Below are positions 1 to 7,541 of a stretch of 19,649 nt of DNA, piece after piece. The notes under the pieces are model-generated. The model saw only the letters and a list, made by a program, of their open reading frames with translations, was not told where the DNA came from and did not search any database. The translations under genes and the position numbers were made by a program. Numbering within the stretch: the first letter of the stretch is position 1; each line of letters starts with the position of its first letter. Origin of the DNA: an uncultured Mollicutes bacterium (GTDB lineage Bacteria; Bacillota_I; Bacilli_A; ML615J-28; CAG-313); contig UQBM01000030.1 of assembly GCA_900539265.1 (NCBI GenBank), forward strand, positions 1-19,649, in the 5' to 3' direction.

Positions 1-262
1 GAACAGGGATTCATATAAATGTTTTTTTTGTGTCTACTTTTTCTTGACTATTTCAATATAAAAGAATCTAGTCCTTCTTTTTTAATTTGAATGATAAAAC
101 TACTTATATCACATACTATATTTTTTTATATCTTGATAATTATTCATCTAAAACCTCTACGCCAATTTAATTTTTATATATTCATATCATTTTTAATTTT
201 ATTTTGACTTTCTATAAAAAGTTGAAAGTATTTACATATTATTGATTATTAAAATTAAAAAC
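1..262. other. Intergenic stretch, no supported gene
   Basis: AT-rich stretch with frequent stops on both strands. On the minus strand an AGAGG-like site stands before a 12-codon open frame (ATG at about 153), and a short Lys/Arg-rich reading follows, broken by stops and a frame change. This is too short and too broken to name. It could be decayed sequence, but nothing here supports a gene. Confidence 0.5.
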
Positions 263-291
263 AAAAAGCTATCAATAAGGATAGCTTTTTT
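263..291. terminator. Bidirectional rho-independent terminator
   Basis: An 11-bp perfect stem (263-273 with 280-290) encloses the 6-base loop AATAAG. It ends in a T run on the plus strand and, because the left arm starts with A residues, also gives a T run on the minus strand. It can end minus-strand transcripts from the csp remnant and the YcxB-like gene, or any plus-strand transcript coming from the left. Confidence 0.75.
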
Positions 292-307
292 CCATTTAAC
301 TCAATAT

Positions 308-505
308 TTATTTAACATTACAAGCTCTAGTTTTACCAATTCTTGAATTTTCCATAATATGAAATGTAACCTTTTTTCTTCAATGAATGTTTTTTATTAT
401 TACCAAAATACCACTAAAGTGAACAAAATAATTCGTTTTTGTTATTGTTTCGTTTATGAAACCATAACCCTTACTCGTGTTGAGAACTTTAAGTATACCT
501 TCCAT
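308..505 (-). pseudogene. Decayed cold-shock protein (CspA/CspB family)
   Basis: Reading the minus strand from ATG at 505 gives MEGILKVLN, then the RNP1-like KGYGFI and the RNP2-like YFVHFSGI. These are the hallmarks of a CspA-type single-strand nucleic-acid-binding protein. After SGI the frame runs into nonsense and an in-frame TGA (about codon 42), while another frame in the same place reads KHSLKKKG, like the usual FKSLKEG segment. The original frame then resumes as VTFHIMENSR and ends CNVK plus TAA, like the family's VxFEIxxxxRGPQAxNV tail. The total of 66 codons including the stop is the normal family length. The conserved Trp of the KWFN motif is also lost (KVLN). At least two compensating frameshifts or one garbled patch therefore inactivate it. 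No good SD precedes the ATG. TGA is a stop elsewhere in this window, so recoding is unlikely. Confidence 0.8.
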
Positions 506-588
506 ACTTCGAGGAATCTTTTTCTACTATAAACATATAGCATTTATATTATAGCAGATTATTTATTATACATTGCATAATTATTAAC

Positions 589-1113
589 TTATTTTGTTTT
601 TTTATACCTTAAACCATGATCTTGAATAATTTCAATCAACTTATTATATTCATCTTGAGTTAATTGATTCTTTGGGATATATAAAAATTGTTTCAGTGAT
701 GTTATCAAAAAAATAAAATCTTTACTATCTATGCATTTATTTATCATAGAATAGGTAAAGGAAACTACATTATTTGTGGTTAAACTCTTATTTTCAATTC
801 CATTATCAGTAAATATAAATACAACTTCACTTTCTGTATCATTATTTGCTTGTTCAAATTGTCTGATATTTAATTTAATATTTCTATTAATAATAAGCAT
901 AAAATAAACTATATAAAAAATACCAAAAAGCAAACAAAAAACTGCTAAAAATAAACCAAAACTATCAAAATTATTTTTAAGACTAAATGCCTCTAAAATT
1001 CCTATAACAATTAAAAAAATCGACATACATATCGCAAAAATTTTTGTTTTTTTATGAAACACTTTCAATGCCTGACTTAATATAATCGTATTTAACTTTA
1101 TTTGAATTTCCAT
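589..1113 (-). CDS. YcxB-like small membrane protein
   Basis: This 174-residue protein has two adjacent hydrophobic segments (about residues 24-45 and 52-74) joined by a short turn. A soluble C-terminal domain follows, containing the pattern FTDNGIENKSLTTNNVVSF, then FIFLITSLKQFLYIPKNQL and a final helix. This is the layout of YcxB-like proteins of Bacillota: two membrane helices plus a PH-like C-terminal domain. They have no established function. The start is ATG 1113, preceded by GAGGTG with 5-base spacing. The gene is monocistronic: a TTGACA-N17-TATAAT promoter lies at 1259-1287, giving a leader of roughly 140 bases, and the two-way hairpin at 263-291 is downstream beyond the csp remnant. 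Family assignment is by pattern only and was not checked by search. Confidence 0.8.
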   Translation of the reverse strand: MEIQIKLNTIILSQALKVFHKKTKIFAICMSIFLIVIGILEAFSLKNNFDSFGLFLAVFCLLFGIFYIVYFMLIINRNIKLNIRQFEQANNDTESEVVFIFTDNGIENKSLTTNNVVSFTYSMINKCIDSKDFIFLITSLKQFLYIPKNQLTQDEYNKLIEIIQDHGLRYKKTK

Positions 1114-1258
1114 TCTCTCACCTCAACAAGTACTCTCCTTCATATATTTAATTGTTTTTCATTTATATTCTTTTCTTAATATCATTTTAGATTATGAAAA
1201 TTAATCAAACAATCATTTATAAAAAAGGTTAGTTCTTTGTATAATTCTTTTTTACTAT

Positions 1259-1287
1259 ATTATATCATATATTTTTTATCTTGTCAA
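1259..1287 (-). promoter_or_regulatory. Consensus sigma-A promoter of the YcxB-like gene
   Basis: On the minus strand TTGACA (1282-1287) is followed by a 17-base spacer and TATAAT (1259-1264). The TG of an extended -10 box precedes it (TGATATAAT). This is an essentially perfect vegetative promoter. Transcription should start near 1252. Confidence 0.85.
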
Positions 1288-1288
1288 A

Positions 1289-1319
1289 GTCATCCTTTGT
1301 CCAGTATGTCAACCTTTGT
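1289..1319 (-). repeat. 12-base direct repeat just upstream of the -35 box
   Basis: On the minus strand ACAAAGGTTGAC (1308-1319) and ACAAAGGATGAC (1289-1300) form a direct repeat with one mismatch and a 19-base period. It ends one base before the -35 hexamer. Its position would suit an activator or repressor binding in tandem. No regulator is identified. Confidence 0.5.
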
Positions 1320-1382
1320 TTATGAAAAAAGTCTTAAAATAATTTTCTATCTAAAAATAATTTTAAAATTATAACTATCTTC

Positions 1383-1400
1383 CCTATTTATAAATAGGCT
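1383..1400 (-). terminator. Weak hairpin downstream of tRNA-Ser
   Basis: The palindrome CCTATTTATAAATAGG can fold into a short hairpin about 30 bases past the tRNA 3' end. It has no clean T run, so it may be only a weak terminator or a processing site. Confidence 0.25.
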
Positions 1401-1429
1401 AATTAAATAGATAATAAACTGATTAATTA

Positions 1430-1518
1430 TGGCGGAAAATGGGGGATTCGAACCCCCGCAGCTATTACACCCTAATGGTTTTCGAAACCATCCTCTTCAA
1501 CCACTTGAGTAATTTTCC
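1430..1518 (-). tRNA. tRNA-Ser (anticodon CGA), CCA encoded
   Basis: The 89-base minus-strand sequence folds as a class II tRNA. The acceptor stem GGAAAAT pairs with ATTTTCC and is followed by discriminator G and an encoded CCA. The D stem is CTC/GAG, and the anticodon stem ATGGT/ACCAT holds loop TTCGAAA, so the anticodon is CGA, reading the serine codon UCG. A long variable arm follows, and the T arm is GGGGG-TTCGAAT-CCCCC. The gene begins 14 bases after the bioY stop codon and has its own -10 box at 1527-1535, so it can be transcribed both alone and by read-through from birA-bioY. Confidence 0.95.
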
Positions 1519-1526
1519 ACACATCT

Positions 1527-1535
1527 ATTATATCA
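1527..1535 (-). promoter_or_regulatory. Extended -10 promoter of tRNA-Ser inside the bioY stop
   Basis: The minus-strand sequence TGATATAAT is an extended -10 element placing the start site at about 1520, directly before the tRNA 5' end at 1518. Its TGA is the stop codon of bioY. No good -35 hexamer is visible 17 bases upstream, which is tolerated by extended -10 promoters. An 18-base stretch here (1526-1543) is identical to the -10 region of the YcxB-like gene (1258-1275). Confidence 0.65.
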
Positions 1536-2093
1536 TATATTTTCATTTATATTAGAATAAATGCTATTAAATAGTGTTGTTTTTGTATTAATGATATATG
1601 TTATAATACTAGCAATAATAATTTTTATAATATCAAAAACAAGAAAAGGAACGACACATATTGAAAGAGCGTACCAAAATGAATTTTCTGTTTGGAACAT
1701 ATACCAAATTGTGCCTACTAAATAACAAATGATCGTTCCTAACACCATTGACATTGGATACCAAAAAAATTGTTTTTTATTGATACTTGTTAAAAAACTG
1801 ATGATAAGAACCGCAGGAAGATAACCAACTATATATCCACCAGTCACACCAAGAATAACGCCAACTCCTCCCCTAAAAGAAGAAAAAACGGGTATACCTA
1901 TAATACCAATACATATATATATCAAAATGGTGATTAAACCATCAAATTTTTTTGTTACCCCTCCAATTAAATATAAAGCAAAAGTAGCTAAGGTAATAGG
2001 AATACTGCCTATGGGAATTGACCATGGAGATAAAACACATATCATAGCTGCTAAGATTGAAATGAAGGAAATTTTTTGAATTGTTTTATTCAT
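1533..2093 (-). CDS. bioY: BioY biotin transporter substrate-binding (S) component
   Basis: This 186-residue, highly hydrophobic protein has about six membrane segments. It carries the BioY signatures: an N-terminal MNKTIQKISFISILAAM helix, the PIPIT-like loop SIPITLATFALYLIGG, then GIIGIPVFSSFRGGVGVILG and GVTGGYIVGYLPA. BioY binds biotin in the membrane and works alone or with an energy-coupling (ECF) module, not encoded here. The start at ATG 2093 lies 8 bases inside the end of birA, with an AAGGATGG-like site upstream, so the two are translationally coupled. Length is normal for the family. The gene shares the BirA-controlled promoter at 3108-3136. Its TGA stop doubles as part of the tRNA-Ser promoter. 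Confidence 0.95.
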   Translation of the reverse strand: MNKTIQKISFISILAAMICVLSPWSIPIGSIPITLATFALYLIGGVTKKFDGLITILIYICIGIIGIPVFSSFRGGVGVILGVTGGYIVGYLPAVLIISFLTSINKKQFFWYPMSMVLGTIICYLVGTIWYMFQTENSFWYALSICVVPFLVFDIIKIIIASIITYIINTKTTLFNSIYSNINENI

Positions 2094-3087
2094 TGGTAAT
2101 TACCATCCTTGTAATTTCTCCCGAAGATACAATTTGCACTTCATTGTTGATTATAACTTGTAATTCTCCATTTTTCGTAATGGATAAAACCTTTGCCTTA
2201 AATAGTTGATTATTTTTATATAATTCAACATACTTTCCAATTATAAATGATTTTTTGATATATTCATCCATATATATTTGATCATCCATATGTTGTATAT
2301 ATTTATCAATTTGATTGATAATTGCAATAATCAAATCATTTCGCGAAATAATTTGATTAGTCTCATCTTCAATTGAAGTTGCTATTTTACGAATATCTTC
2401 ATTAAATTCTTGATGATACATATTAATACCTATTCCAATAATAGCATATTCTAAACTTCCTTGTTCAATAGATGTAGCGGCTTCAGTTAAAATTCCACTT
2501 ATTTTTTTTGAATTTAGATATATATCATTGACCCATTTAATCTTTGTTTCTACATTGGCAAGTTGATCGATTGCTGAGGAGGTTGCTACTGCCGCAAGAC
2601 ATGTGAGTTTTTTAGCTTGCTCTAAAGAAAAGGTTGGTTCCAATAAAATACTCATATATATACCACTAGCATTATTAGAGGTGAAACTCCTACCAAGGCG
2701 TCCTCTTCCTGCTGTTTGAGCATTTGCAATGACAACCATTTCTTCCATTTTTTCATTTTTTTTCATTTTCTTTAGATAATTATTCGTAGAATCTACACTA
2801 TCTAATACTTGTACATTTCTTTGATTTGTTAAATGACTTTTAATATATTCTTCATCTAATACTTTCATATCGCTTTGATAGATATATCCCATACGATTCA
2901 CTCTTTTAATATCATAACCTTTATCAATTAACTTAGCTATAACTTTACTGACATAACTTCTTGTAATTTGTTCTTCTTTTGCAATTTCTTCACCACTAAT
3001 GATTTTACCTTCTAGTTCACCTAGTTTTTTTGATGCTTTTAGTTTTTTTAAAATATTATCGTATATCATTTCATTTATTTTTTTCAT
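2086..3087 (-). CDS. birA: BirA: biotin-protein ligase and biotin-operon repressor
   Basis: BirA adenylates biotin, attaches it to carboxylase subunits and, as a biotinyl-AMP-bound dimer, represses biotin genes. From ATG 3087 the protein has 333 residues. An N-terminal winged-helix region (about 1-65, with GEEIAKEEQITRSYVSKVI) marks it as the repressor class (group II). The ligase domain follows with GRGRLGRSFTS, KWVNDIYLNSKKISGIL and GIGIN, and a small C-terminal SH3-like domain (VELYKNNQLFKAKVLSI) closes it. The open frame extends upstream to an ATG at 3117. I chose 3087 because GTGAGGT stands just before it and because the -10 box and predicted transcript start (about 3101) would lie inside or after the longer version. 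bioY follows with an overlap. Confidence 0.93.
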   Translation of the reverse strand: MKKINEMIYDNILKKLKASKKLGELEGKIISGEEIAKEEQITRSYVSKVIAKLIDKGYDIKRVNRMGYIYQSDMKVLDEEYIKSHLTNQRNVQVLDSVDSTNNYLKKMKKNEKMEEMVVIANAQTAGRGRLGRSFTSNNASGIYMSILLEPTFSLEQAKKLTCLAAVATSSAIDQLANVETKIKWVNDIYLNSKKISGILTEAATSIEQGSLEYAIIGIGINMYHQEFNEDIRKIATSIEDETNQIISRNDLIIAIINQIDKYIQHMDDQIYMDEYIKKSFIIGKYVELYKNNQLFKAKVLSITKNGELQVIINNEVQIVSSGEITRMVITNE

Positions 3088-3107
3088 CTTAGACCTCACT
3101 GATATAA

Positions 3108-3136
3108 AGTATATCATTTTTTTCTATTATTGTCAA
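3108..3136 (-). promoter_or_regulatory. birA-bioY promoter
   Basis: TTGACA (3131-3136) is separated by 17 bases from TATACT (3108-3113) on the minus strand, with TG extending the -10 box. The predicted start near 3101 gives a leader of only about 14 bases before the birA ATG. The -35 box lies within one arm of the inverted repeat at 3129-3164. Confidence 0.85.
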
Positions 3137-3164
3137 CTTATTTATTATTTTAATAGTTGACAAT
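3129..3164. promoter_or_regulatory. Probable BirA operator
   Basis: Perfect 10-base inverted repeat ATTGTCAACT / AGTTGACAAT (3129-3138 and 3155-3164) with a 16-base spacer. Length, spacing and core TTGTnAAC...GTTnACAA match the BirA operators known in front of biotin genes in Gram-positive bacteria. One arm contains the -35 box of the birA promoter, so bound BirA would block RNA polymerase. Confidence 0.8.
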
Positions 3165-3174
3165 GTTTTTTATA

Positions 3175-3194
3175 GAAAAGGCCATATAAGGCCT
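3175..3194 (-). terminator. Small GC-rich hairpin upstream of the biotin operon
   Basis: On the minus strand AGGCC-TTATAT-GGCCT is followed by TTTC. With a 5-bp stem it is weaker than the hairpin at 3364-3394. It may act as a backup terminator that insulates the biotin operon from the long operon to the right. Confidence 0.35.
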
Positions 3195-3350
3195 CATCTT
3201 AGTTTAATTGAGTTTCAAATATTCTATCCATTTATAAAATGTAGCTACATGATACAAATTCTCCTTTTTAATTTAAAAATTATCATTTACATATAAAAGT
3301 TCAAAATAAAATTCTAAAAGATATTTTTTGTTAAATAAACTATCTCACAT
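3195..3350. other. Intergenic spacer without a gene
   Basis: Between the two terminator-like hairpins there is only AT-rich sequence with no reading frame worth calling. The one visible element is a 12-base perfect palindrome, ATGTAGCTACAT (3239-3250), of unknown meaning. Confidence 0.5.
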
Positions 3351-3394
3351 TTTAAAAATAAAAACTTGATTTCAATATATTTTTGAAATCAAGT
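3351..3394 (-). terminator. Rho-independent terminator of the long surface operon
   Basis: A perfect 12-bp stem (3364-3375 with 3383-3394; ACTTGATTTCAA and its complement) with a 7-base loop is followed on the minus strand by TTTTTATTTTT. It sits about 40 bases after the stop of the Hint-domain gene and marks the end of the operon. Confidence 0.88.
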
Positions 3395-3432
3395 CTAAAC
3401 TATTTTATTATTTTAATATTTGACAAAAATGA

Positions 3433-6400
3433 TTAACAAAGGGAACCATATCTTTCTGCAAGATATTTAATATATTCCCAAGTAATTAACCCTTTACCTA
3501 TCGCAACATTTAAATATTTTCCATTAAAAATATCAAACATATACTCATTAATCATTCCATTAAAATCATTAACTGTTAATAATCCATACTGATTAATATC
3601 TGATTGTTTTTGAATTTGATCATATTCAAGGGTAACTATATCATACTCAAAAATATTAAATAAACCAAAAATACCTCCTGGCATAGATAATATTCCTTCA
3701 GTAAAGTAATTTAATGTTTTTTCAGTAACTGGTGAATAAATCCTGCATTGCTCTTCAGTAAGATAAGCATTTAATAATATGATTTCTTCTTTGTTGCCAT
3801 CTTCATCAAAAGTTATAAAAGTTTTACCAATATATTTTTTATAATTGTCATTGGTAAGATAGACATACTTATTTTCTTCTTTATTAAAAAAACCATGCTC
3901 ATAAACAATTTTAATAATGGAGCCATTAGAAAATTCACAGTTAATAATCTTATATATTTGTGCTTCTTGTAAGCTATGATCATTAAAGATAACTCTTGAA
4001 ACTTCGACCTTGCCAGTTTCATGATTAAATACTTGTACCATATCTCCAGCAATAATTTGTTCTACTGGTTTTTTACTTCCATCTGCCATTGTAATCAACG
4101 TTCCTTCAACAAGGCAAGAAGATGATTCAACATTCAAAGTAGAATGTTTTTCTATTGTATAAGTTTTACCTACTAAAATAGCAACATCATTTAAAGTAGC
4201 TTTTCGATTATCATCTTCTGTATAAGTTATTGAATCTATTTTAATGTCCGTACCTGGTATTACATCAATTGTTTTATCACTTTCACATGTTATAGTTTCT
4301 CCATTGTAAATTGTAGTTATAGTAATTGTAGCATTAGATACTGTAACAGTGATGCGATACCAATTTGACTCAGAATAAATAGGCTCTATATATATTATAC
4401 CATCAAATTTTTCCTCAATAATTATACTTTCATTAGCATTAAATTGTTGTCCATCAAGATAACCTCCATGAATTTGCCATTTATCAAAATCATATTTGAT
4501 TATATAGCCATCAGCAGCCTCTTCTTCCTTTGATATTTCTGATGGTAAAGCTACATATTGACCGACAATATAGTAAATAAGATCAATTTCAGTATCATTA
4601 GAATCTCTAATGCTTAACTTTTCTTTCATTTCCCATTTAGCATATAGTACTAAATTACTACTAACAATGGAATCAGAAGTGAATTCAATATCTTCACTGG
4701 TATACCATCCTGTGAAAAAACGATCATATGTAGAAATAAGATCAAATTTTCTTAGATCATCATTATATGGTGTTAAATCTATCGTATTACCAGATGATAC
4801 ATTTATGGAATCAAATCCTTCATGTTGATCATTATTAGTAATAAAACTCACTTTAAACTGTTCTAAATCTGTAAATTCACAATAAAGAAAAATTGAAGTA
4901 TCATCACCAAAATTATCAATATACATATTTAAATGATCAATTGAAATAGAACTAATTTCAATATTAGTAGATGCATCTATTCCTATATACCATCCATTAA
5001 AATATTTCCCATTATATGTAGAAGTAGTTGTTATACTTAATATTCCATCAATAAAATCACTTAATGTAAATTGATAAATTGCATTGGATAATATCATATC
5101 ATCAGTTACATTTATTATGTTGTCATCACTATCCTTATAACCACCAGTATAATAAAATGAATATATATGTTCACTCCATGATGCATAAAGATTTAAAGTA
5201 TTATTATTTTCTCCATCTTTTAATACATAGCCTATTGCAGGTGTATTATCTGAAAGTAACCATTGACTAAAGTCATAATGCCTTTTTTCAGGGATATATT
5301 CGTCGCCTACTATTTCATATATATAGTTACCAGAAGAATCTGGAGTTAAAACTTGAATAGTTTGGCTTTCAATTTGATTTTCTTCGTCATAATAATGAAT
5401 TATGAATTGCTTTACATTTGAAGCAATAGTAAAATAATATTCACTATTATTTGATGTTATTGATACATAAGCAGTATTATTTTCAAATGGTTCATTTTCA
5501 TTAAATGATACGGTATCCCCAATAGAACCATAAGCAGCATAATTCGTAATTTCAGTTGCTGCATTACTAGCACTTTTAATTTTGATTGAATCAATAATAT
5601 AAGAGGAGATTGTCAGTTGTGCTCCACTTTTTTCAGTTTGAATAATTCCCCCTATGCTTCCAGTACCAGAAAGTGTTCCATTAAGTATAAATTCTGCATC
5701 AACTAAGTTAGTACAATGTGATTTAAAGAAAGGACAAATTTGTATTGTAGACCCTATTATTTTATCAAAAGCCATATATGCTCCACCTGATATATCAAGA
5801 ATAGCATTTTTTTCAATAGTTAAGGATGTACCAAGTAAAAATACATATGAAGAATTGGAAATTTTTAAAGTACCGCCAGTTGCTACAATAATATCCATAT
5901 AACTAAGAGGGGCTGGACAAGTTGTAGATGTTTCAAATGAATACCCAGATATTCCTACTGATAATTTTACATCCTCATAATTTCCATGAATTTCTATTAT
6001 ATCTTTTTGTCCTTTGATTTGATTAGATTCAGTAATAGATAAATTACACGAATTATTATTTGATGTTCCATACTTATATATATAATCACTACTTTTAGAA
6101 GAAGTCATAGGTCTAAATAAACAATTGGATGAACTCGATGAATCACCAATAACATCTATAATCACCGTTCTTAATCCAACCAAAAAATTTGATCCATATA
6201 TGGATGCATATGCTTTATAATTTGCTCCGTTATAAATCTTAGTAGGACAAGAAATACTATGCATACTCCAAGATACAATAGGAAATGCACCAGCATTTTT
6301 TACATCCATTGCGCTACTTGTAGATGCCCAGTCAAAAATTCTCATACAATCTTGAGTTACAGAACCTGATTCTAATGTTAATAAACCAGTACCCTTCAAA

Positions 6401-7524
6401 AATCCATATGAATTCAAAGTAGATTGAGATTGCATATAAATATTGCCATAATTCATTATGACACCATGGTCACCAACATATCCATATCCAGATATAACTC
6501 CACCTATATTTATTTTTGCATTTGTCTCTGCACGAATTATAATATCTTTAGGAATAATAAAACAAGAATACACATTAAAACTACTAGGTGCTGTACTTTT
6601 AATTTCATTTAAATCATTAGTAGTATCATCATATGGAATATGTAGAGTCATTCCACTTTTTAATACAAAACTTTTAAACCCATTCTCTTCTGTAAAATTG
6701 GTATACGGATTTCCTTCACTTTTTGTTAGACTAGTAAAAGACGTCATTACATAACTATTAGAATCAGTGGCGTCACCCGCAAAAGTAATGGTTCCTGTTT
6801 GCAAAAGAGCATCCTCAATTGTATAATAAACACCATCAACCATAGCAGTCTTATATTTGATTATACAAGTTAACGTATTTGTAACTTCATAATTAGGATT
6901 GCCCACAGATAAATATGCTAAATATGTACTACCTACAAGAGTATCAGTTGTTTCTAAATTACTTGAATTAGGAACTTCACCATAATAATAAACACCATTA
7001 TGCATACCTACAATTTTACAATTGAGTAGTTTAGTAGCAACTTCATTGTTATTATTATCAATAAATTTAAGTGATTCTACAAAACTATATATTATTTGAT
7101 TAAATGTTCGAAGATTAGAATCATAATCCATTTGTACTATTTGTTGTTCAAGTAGTTTTATTTCTTTAGGCTTTATTGTAAATTTGACTTTACATTCTCC
7201 TACATCTTGAACTTCAATTATAACATCATAGATTCCCGCATCAATAGGTTTACCACTAATATATTGATCTTCTTCTTCACTTTCTAATTTATATTTATAT
7301 AAAATATTTTCAACTGGAATTGGATCACCCATTTTTTGAACAGGTACTTGTTCTTCTCCATTATAAATCGTTTCTTGTGATACGCCAAAGAATTCTGATA
7401 TGGAACTTGCCACATATGTTGGTGAAAAAGTTATTTCATATATAATAATCCAAGTAGACATTCCTACTACTATTAATATGGGAAAAATTACAAAAAGTAA
7501 TGATAAAATTGATTTCTTTTTCAT
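3433..7524 (-). CDS. Giant surface protein with InlB-type repeats and C-terminal Hint domain
   Basis: This 1363-residue protein starts at ATG 7524, 7 bases after AGGAG; an upstream TTG at 7545 has no such support. Residues 5-27 form one hydrophobic signal/anchor ending VVGMSTWII, resembling the SipW-type signal ends of its operon partners. Two MBG-like segments follow (about 50-125 and 130-230: YNGEEQVPV, IDAGIYDV, FTIKPKEI). A Gly/Ser/Asn-rich beta-helix-like middle (about 230-690) comes next, then four InlB/Listeria-Bacteroides-type repeats (about 706-1050) with FTGWYTS and LYAKWE/LYASW motifs. From Cys1137 (CLVEGTLITMADGSKKPVEQ) to the end lies a Hint domain. It has the nucleophile Cys, a block-B-like VYEHGFF (His1210) and no C-terminal intein HN plus nucleophile. 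That suggests cleavage or ester chemistry at Cys1137 rather than protein splicing. It is the last gene of the operon, overlapping the preceding stop region, and probably functions as a large adhesin or matrix protein outside the cell. Confidence 0.88.
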   Translation of the reverse strand: MKKKSILSLLFVIFPILIVVGMSTWIIIYEITFSPTYVASSISEFFGVSQETIYNGEEQVPVQKMGDPIPVENILYKYKLESEEEDQYISGKPIDAGIYDVIIEVQDVGECKVKFTIKPKEIKLLEQQIVQMDYDSNLRTFNQIIYSFVESLKFIDNNNNEVATKLLNCKIVGMHNGVYYYGEVPNSSNLETTDTLVGSTYLAYLSVGNPNYEVTNTLTCIIKYKTAMVDGVYYTIEDALLQTGTITFAGDATDSNSYVMTSFTSLTKSEGNPYTNFTEENGFKSFVLKSGMTLHIPYDDTTNDLNEIKSTAPSSFNVYSCFIIPKDIIIRAETNAKINIGGVISGYGYVGDHGVIMNYGNIYMQSQSTLNSYGFLKGTGLLTLESGSVTQDCMRIFDWASTSSAMDVKNAGAFPIVSWSMHSISCPTKIYNGANYKAYASIYGSNFLVGLRTVIIDVIGDSSSSSNCLFRPMTSSKSSDYIYKYGTSNNNSCNLSITESNQIKGQKDIIEIHGNYEDVKLSVGISGYSFETSTTCPAPLSYMDIIVATGGTLKISNSSYVFLLGTSLTIEKNAILDISGGAYMAFDKIIGSTIQICPFFKSHCTNLVDAEFILNGTLSGTGSIGGIIQTEKSGAQLTISSYIIDSIKIKSASNAATEITNYAAYGSIGDTVSFNENEPFENNTAYVSITSNNSEYYFTIASNVKQFIIHYYDEENQIESQTIQVLTPDSSGNYIYEIVGDEYIPEKRHYDFSQWLLSDNTPAIGYVLKDGENNNTLNLYASWSEHIYSFYYTGGYKDSDDNIINVTDDMILSNAIYQFTLSDFIDGILSITTTSTYNGKYFNGWYIGIDASTNIEISSISIDHLNMYIDNFGDDTSIFLYCEFTDLEQFKVSFITNNDQHEGFDSINVSSGNTIDLTPYNDDLRKFDLISTYDRFFTGWYTSEDIEFTSDSIVSSNLVLYAKWEMKEKLSIRDSNDTEIDLIYYIVGQYVALPSEISKEEEAADGYIIKYDFDKWQIHGGYLDGQQFNANESIIIEEKFDGIIYIEPIYSESNWYRITVTVSNATITITTIYNGETITCESDKTIDVIPGTDIKIDSITYTEDDNRKATLNDVAILVGKTYTIEKHSTLNVESSSCLVEGTLITMADGSKKPVEQIIAGDMVQVFNHETGKVEVSRVIFNDHSLQEAQIYKIINCEFSNGSIIKIVYEHGFFNKEENKYVYLTNDNYKKYIGKTFITFDEDGNKEEIILLNAYLTEEQCRIYSPVTEKTLNYFTEGILSMPGGIFGLFNIFEYDIVTLEYDQIQKQSDINQYGLLTVNDFNGMINEYMFDIFNGKYLNVAIGKGLITWEYIKYLAERYGSLC

Positions 7525-7541
7525 ATTATTACTCCTATAAA

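Noticed and set aside
1..160. Possible remnant of an IS3-type transposase helix-turn-helix on the minus strand (short Lys/Arg-rich reading).
   Set aside because: Only about 25 codons, broken by a stop, with a frame change, no terminal inverted repeats and no target duplication.
308..505. TGA read as tryptophan, which would keep the csp frame open.
   Set aside because: TGA ends bioY, the ABC ATPase (ATGA overlap with the permease), the permease and the third SipW-type protein, and Trp is encoded by TGG throughout. Reading through would also not restore the displaced central segment.
1114..1250. Riboswitch or leader peptide in the ~140-base leader of the YcxB-like gene.
   Set aside because: No conserved riboswitch core or stable structured hairpins are visible, and the tiny open frames are only a few codons long.
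3088..3117. Longer birA start at ATG 3117.
   Set aside because: The -10 box (3108-3113) and the predicted transcript start (about 3101) fall within or after that start, and the SD precedes ATG 3087.
3239..3250. Palindrome ATGTAGCTACAT as a regulator site.
   Set aside because: It is isolated, with no promoter nearby, between two terminator-like hairpins; short palindromes arise by chance.
4610..6754. Several plus-strand open frames of 60-100 codons inside the Hint-protein gene, and one across 8201-8389.
   Set aside because: They lie antisense to well-supported coding sequence, have no SD sites or recognisable domains, and look like shadows of the real frame.
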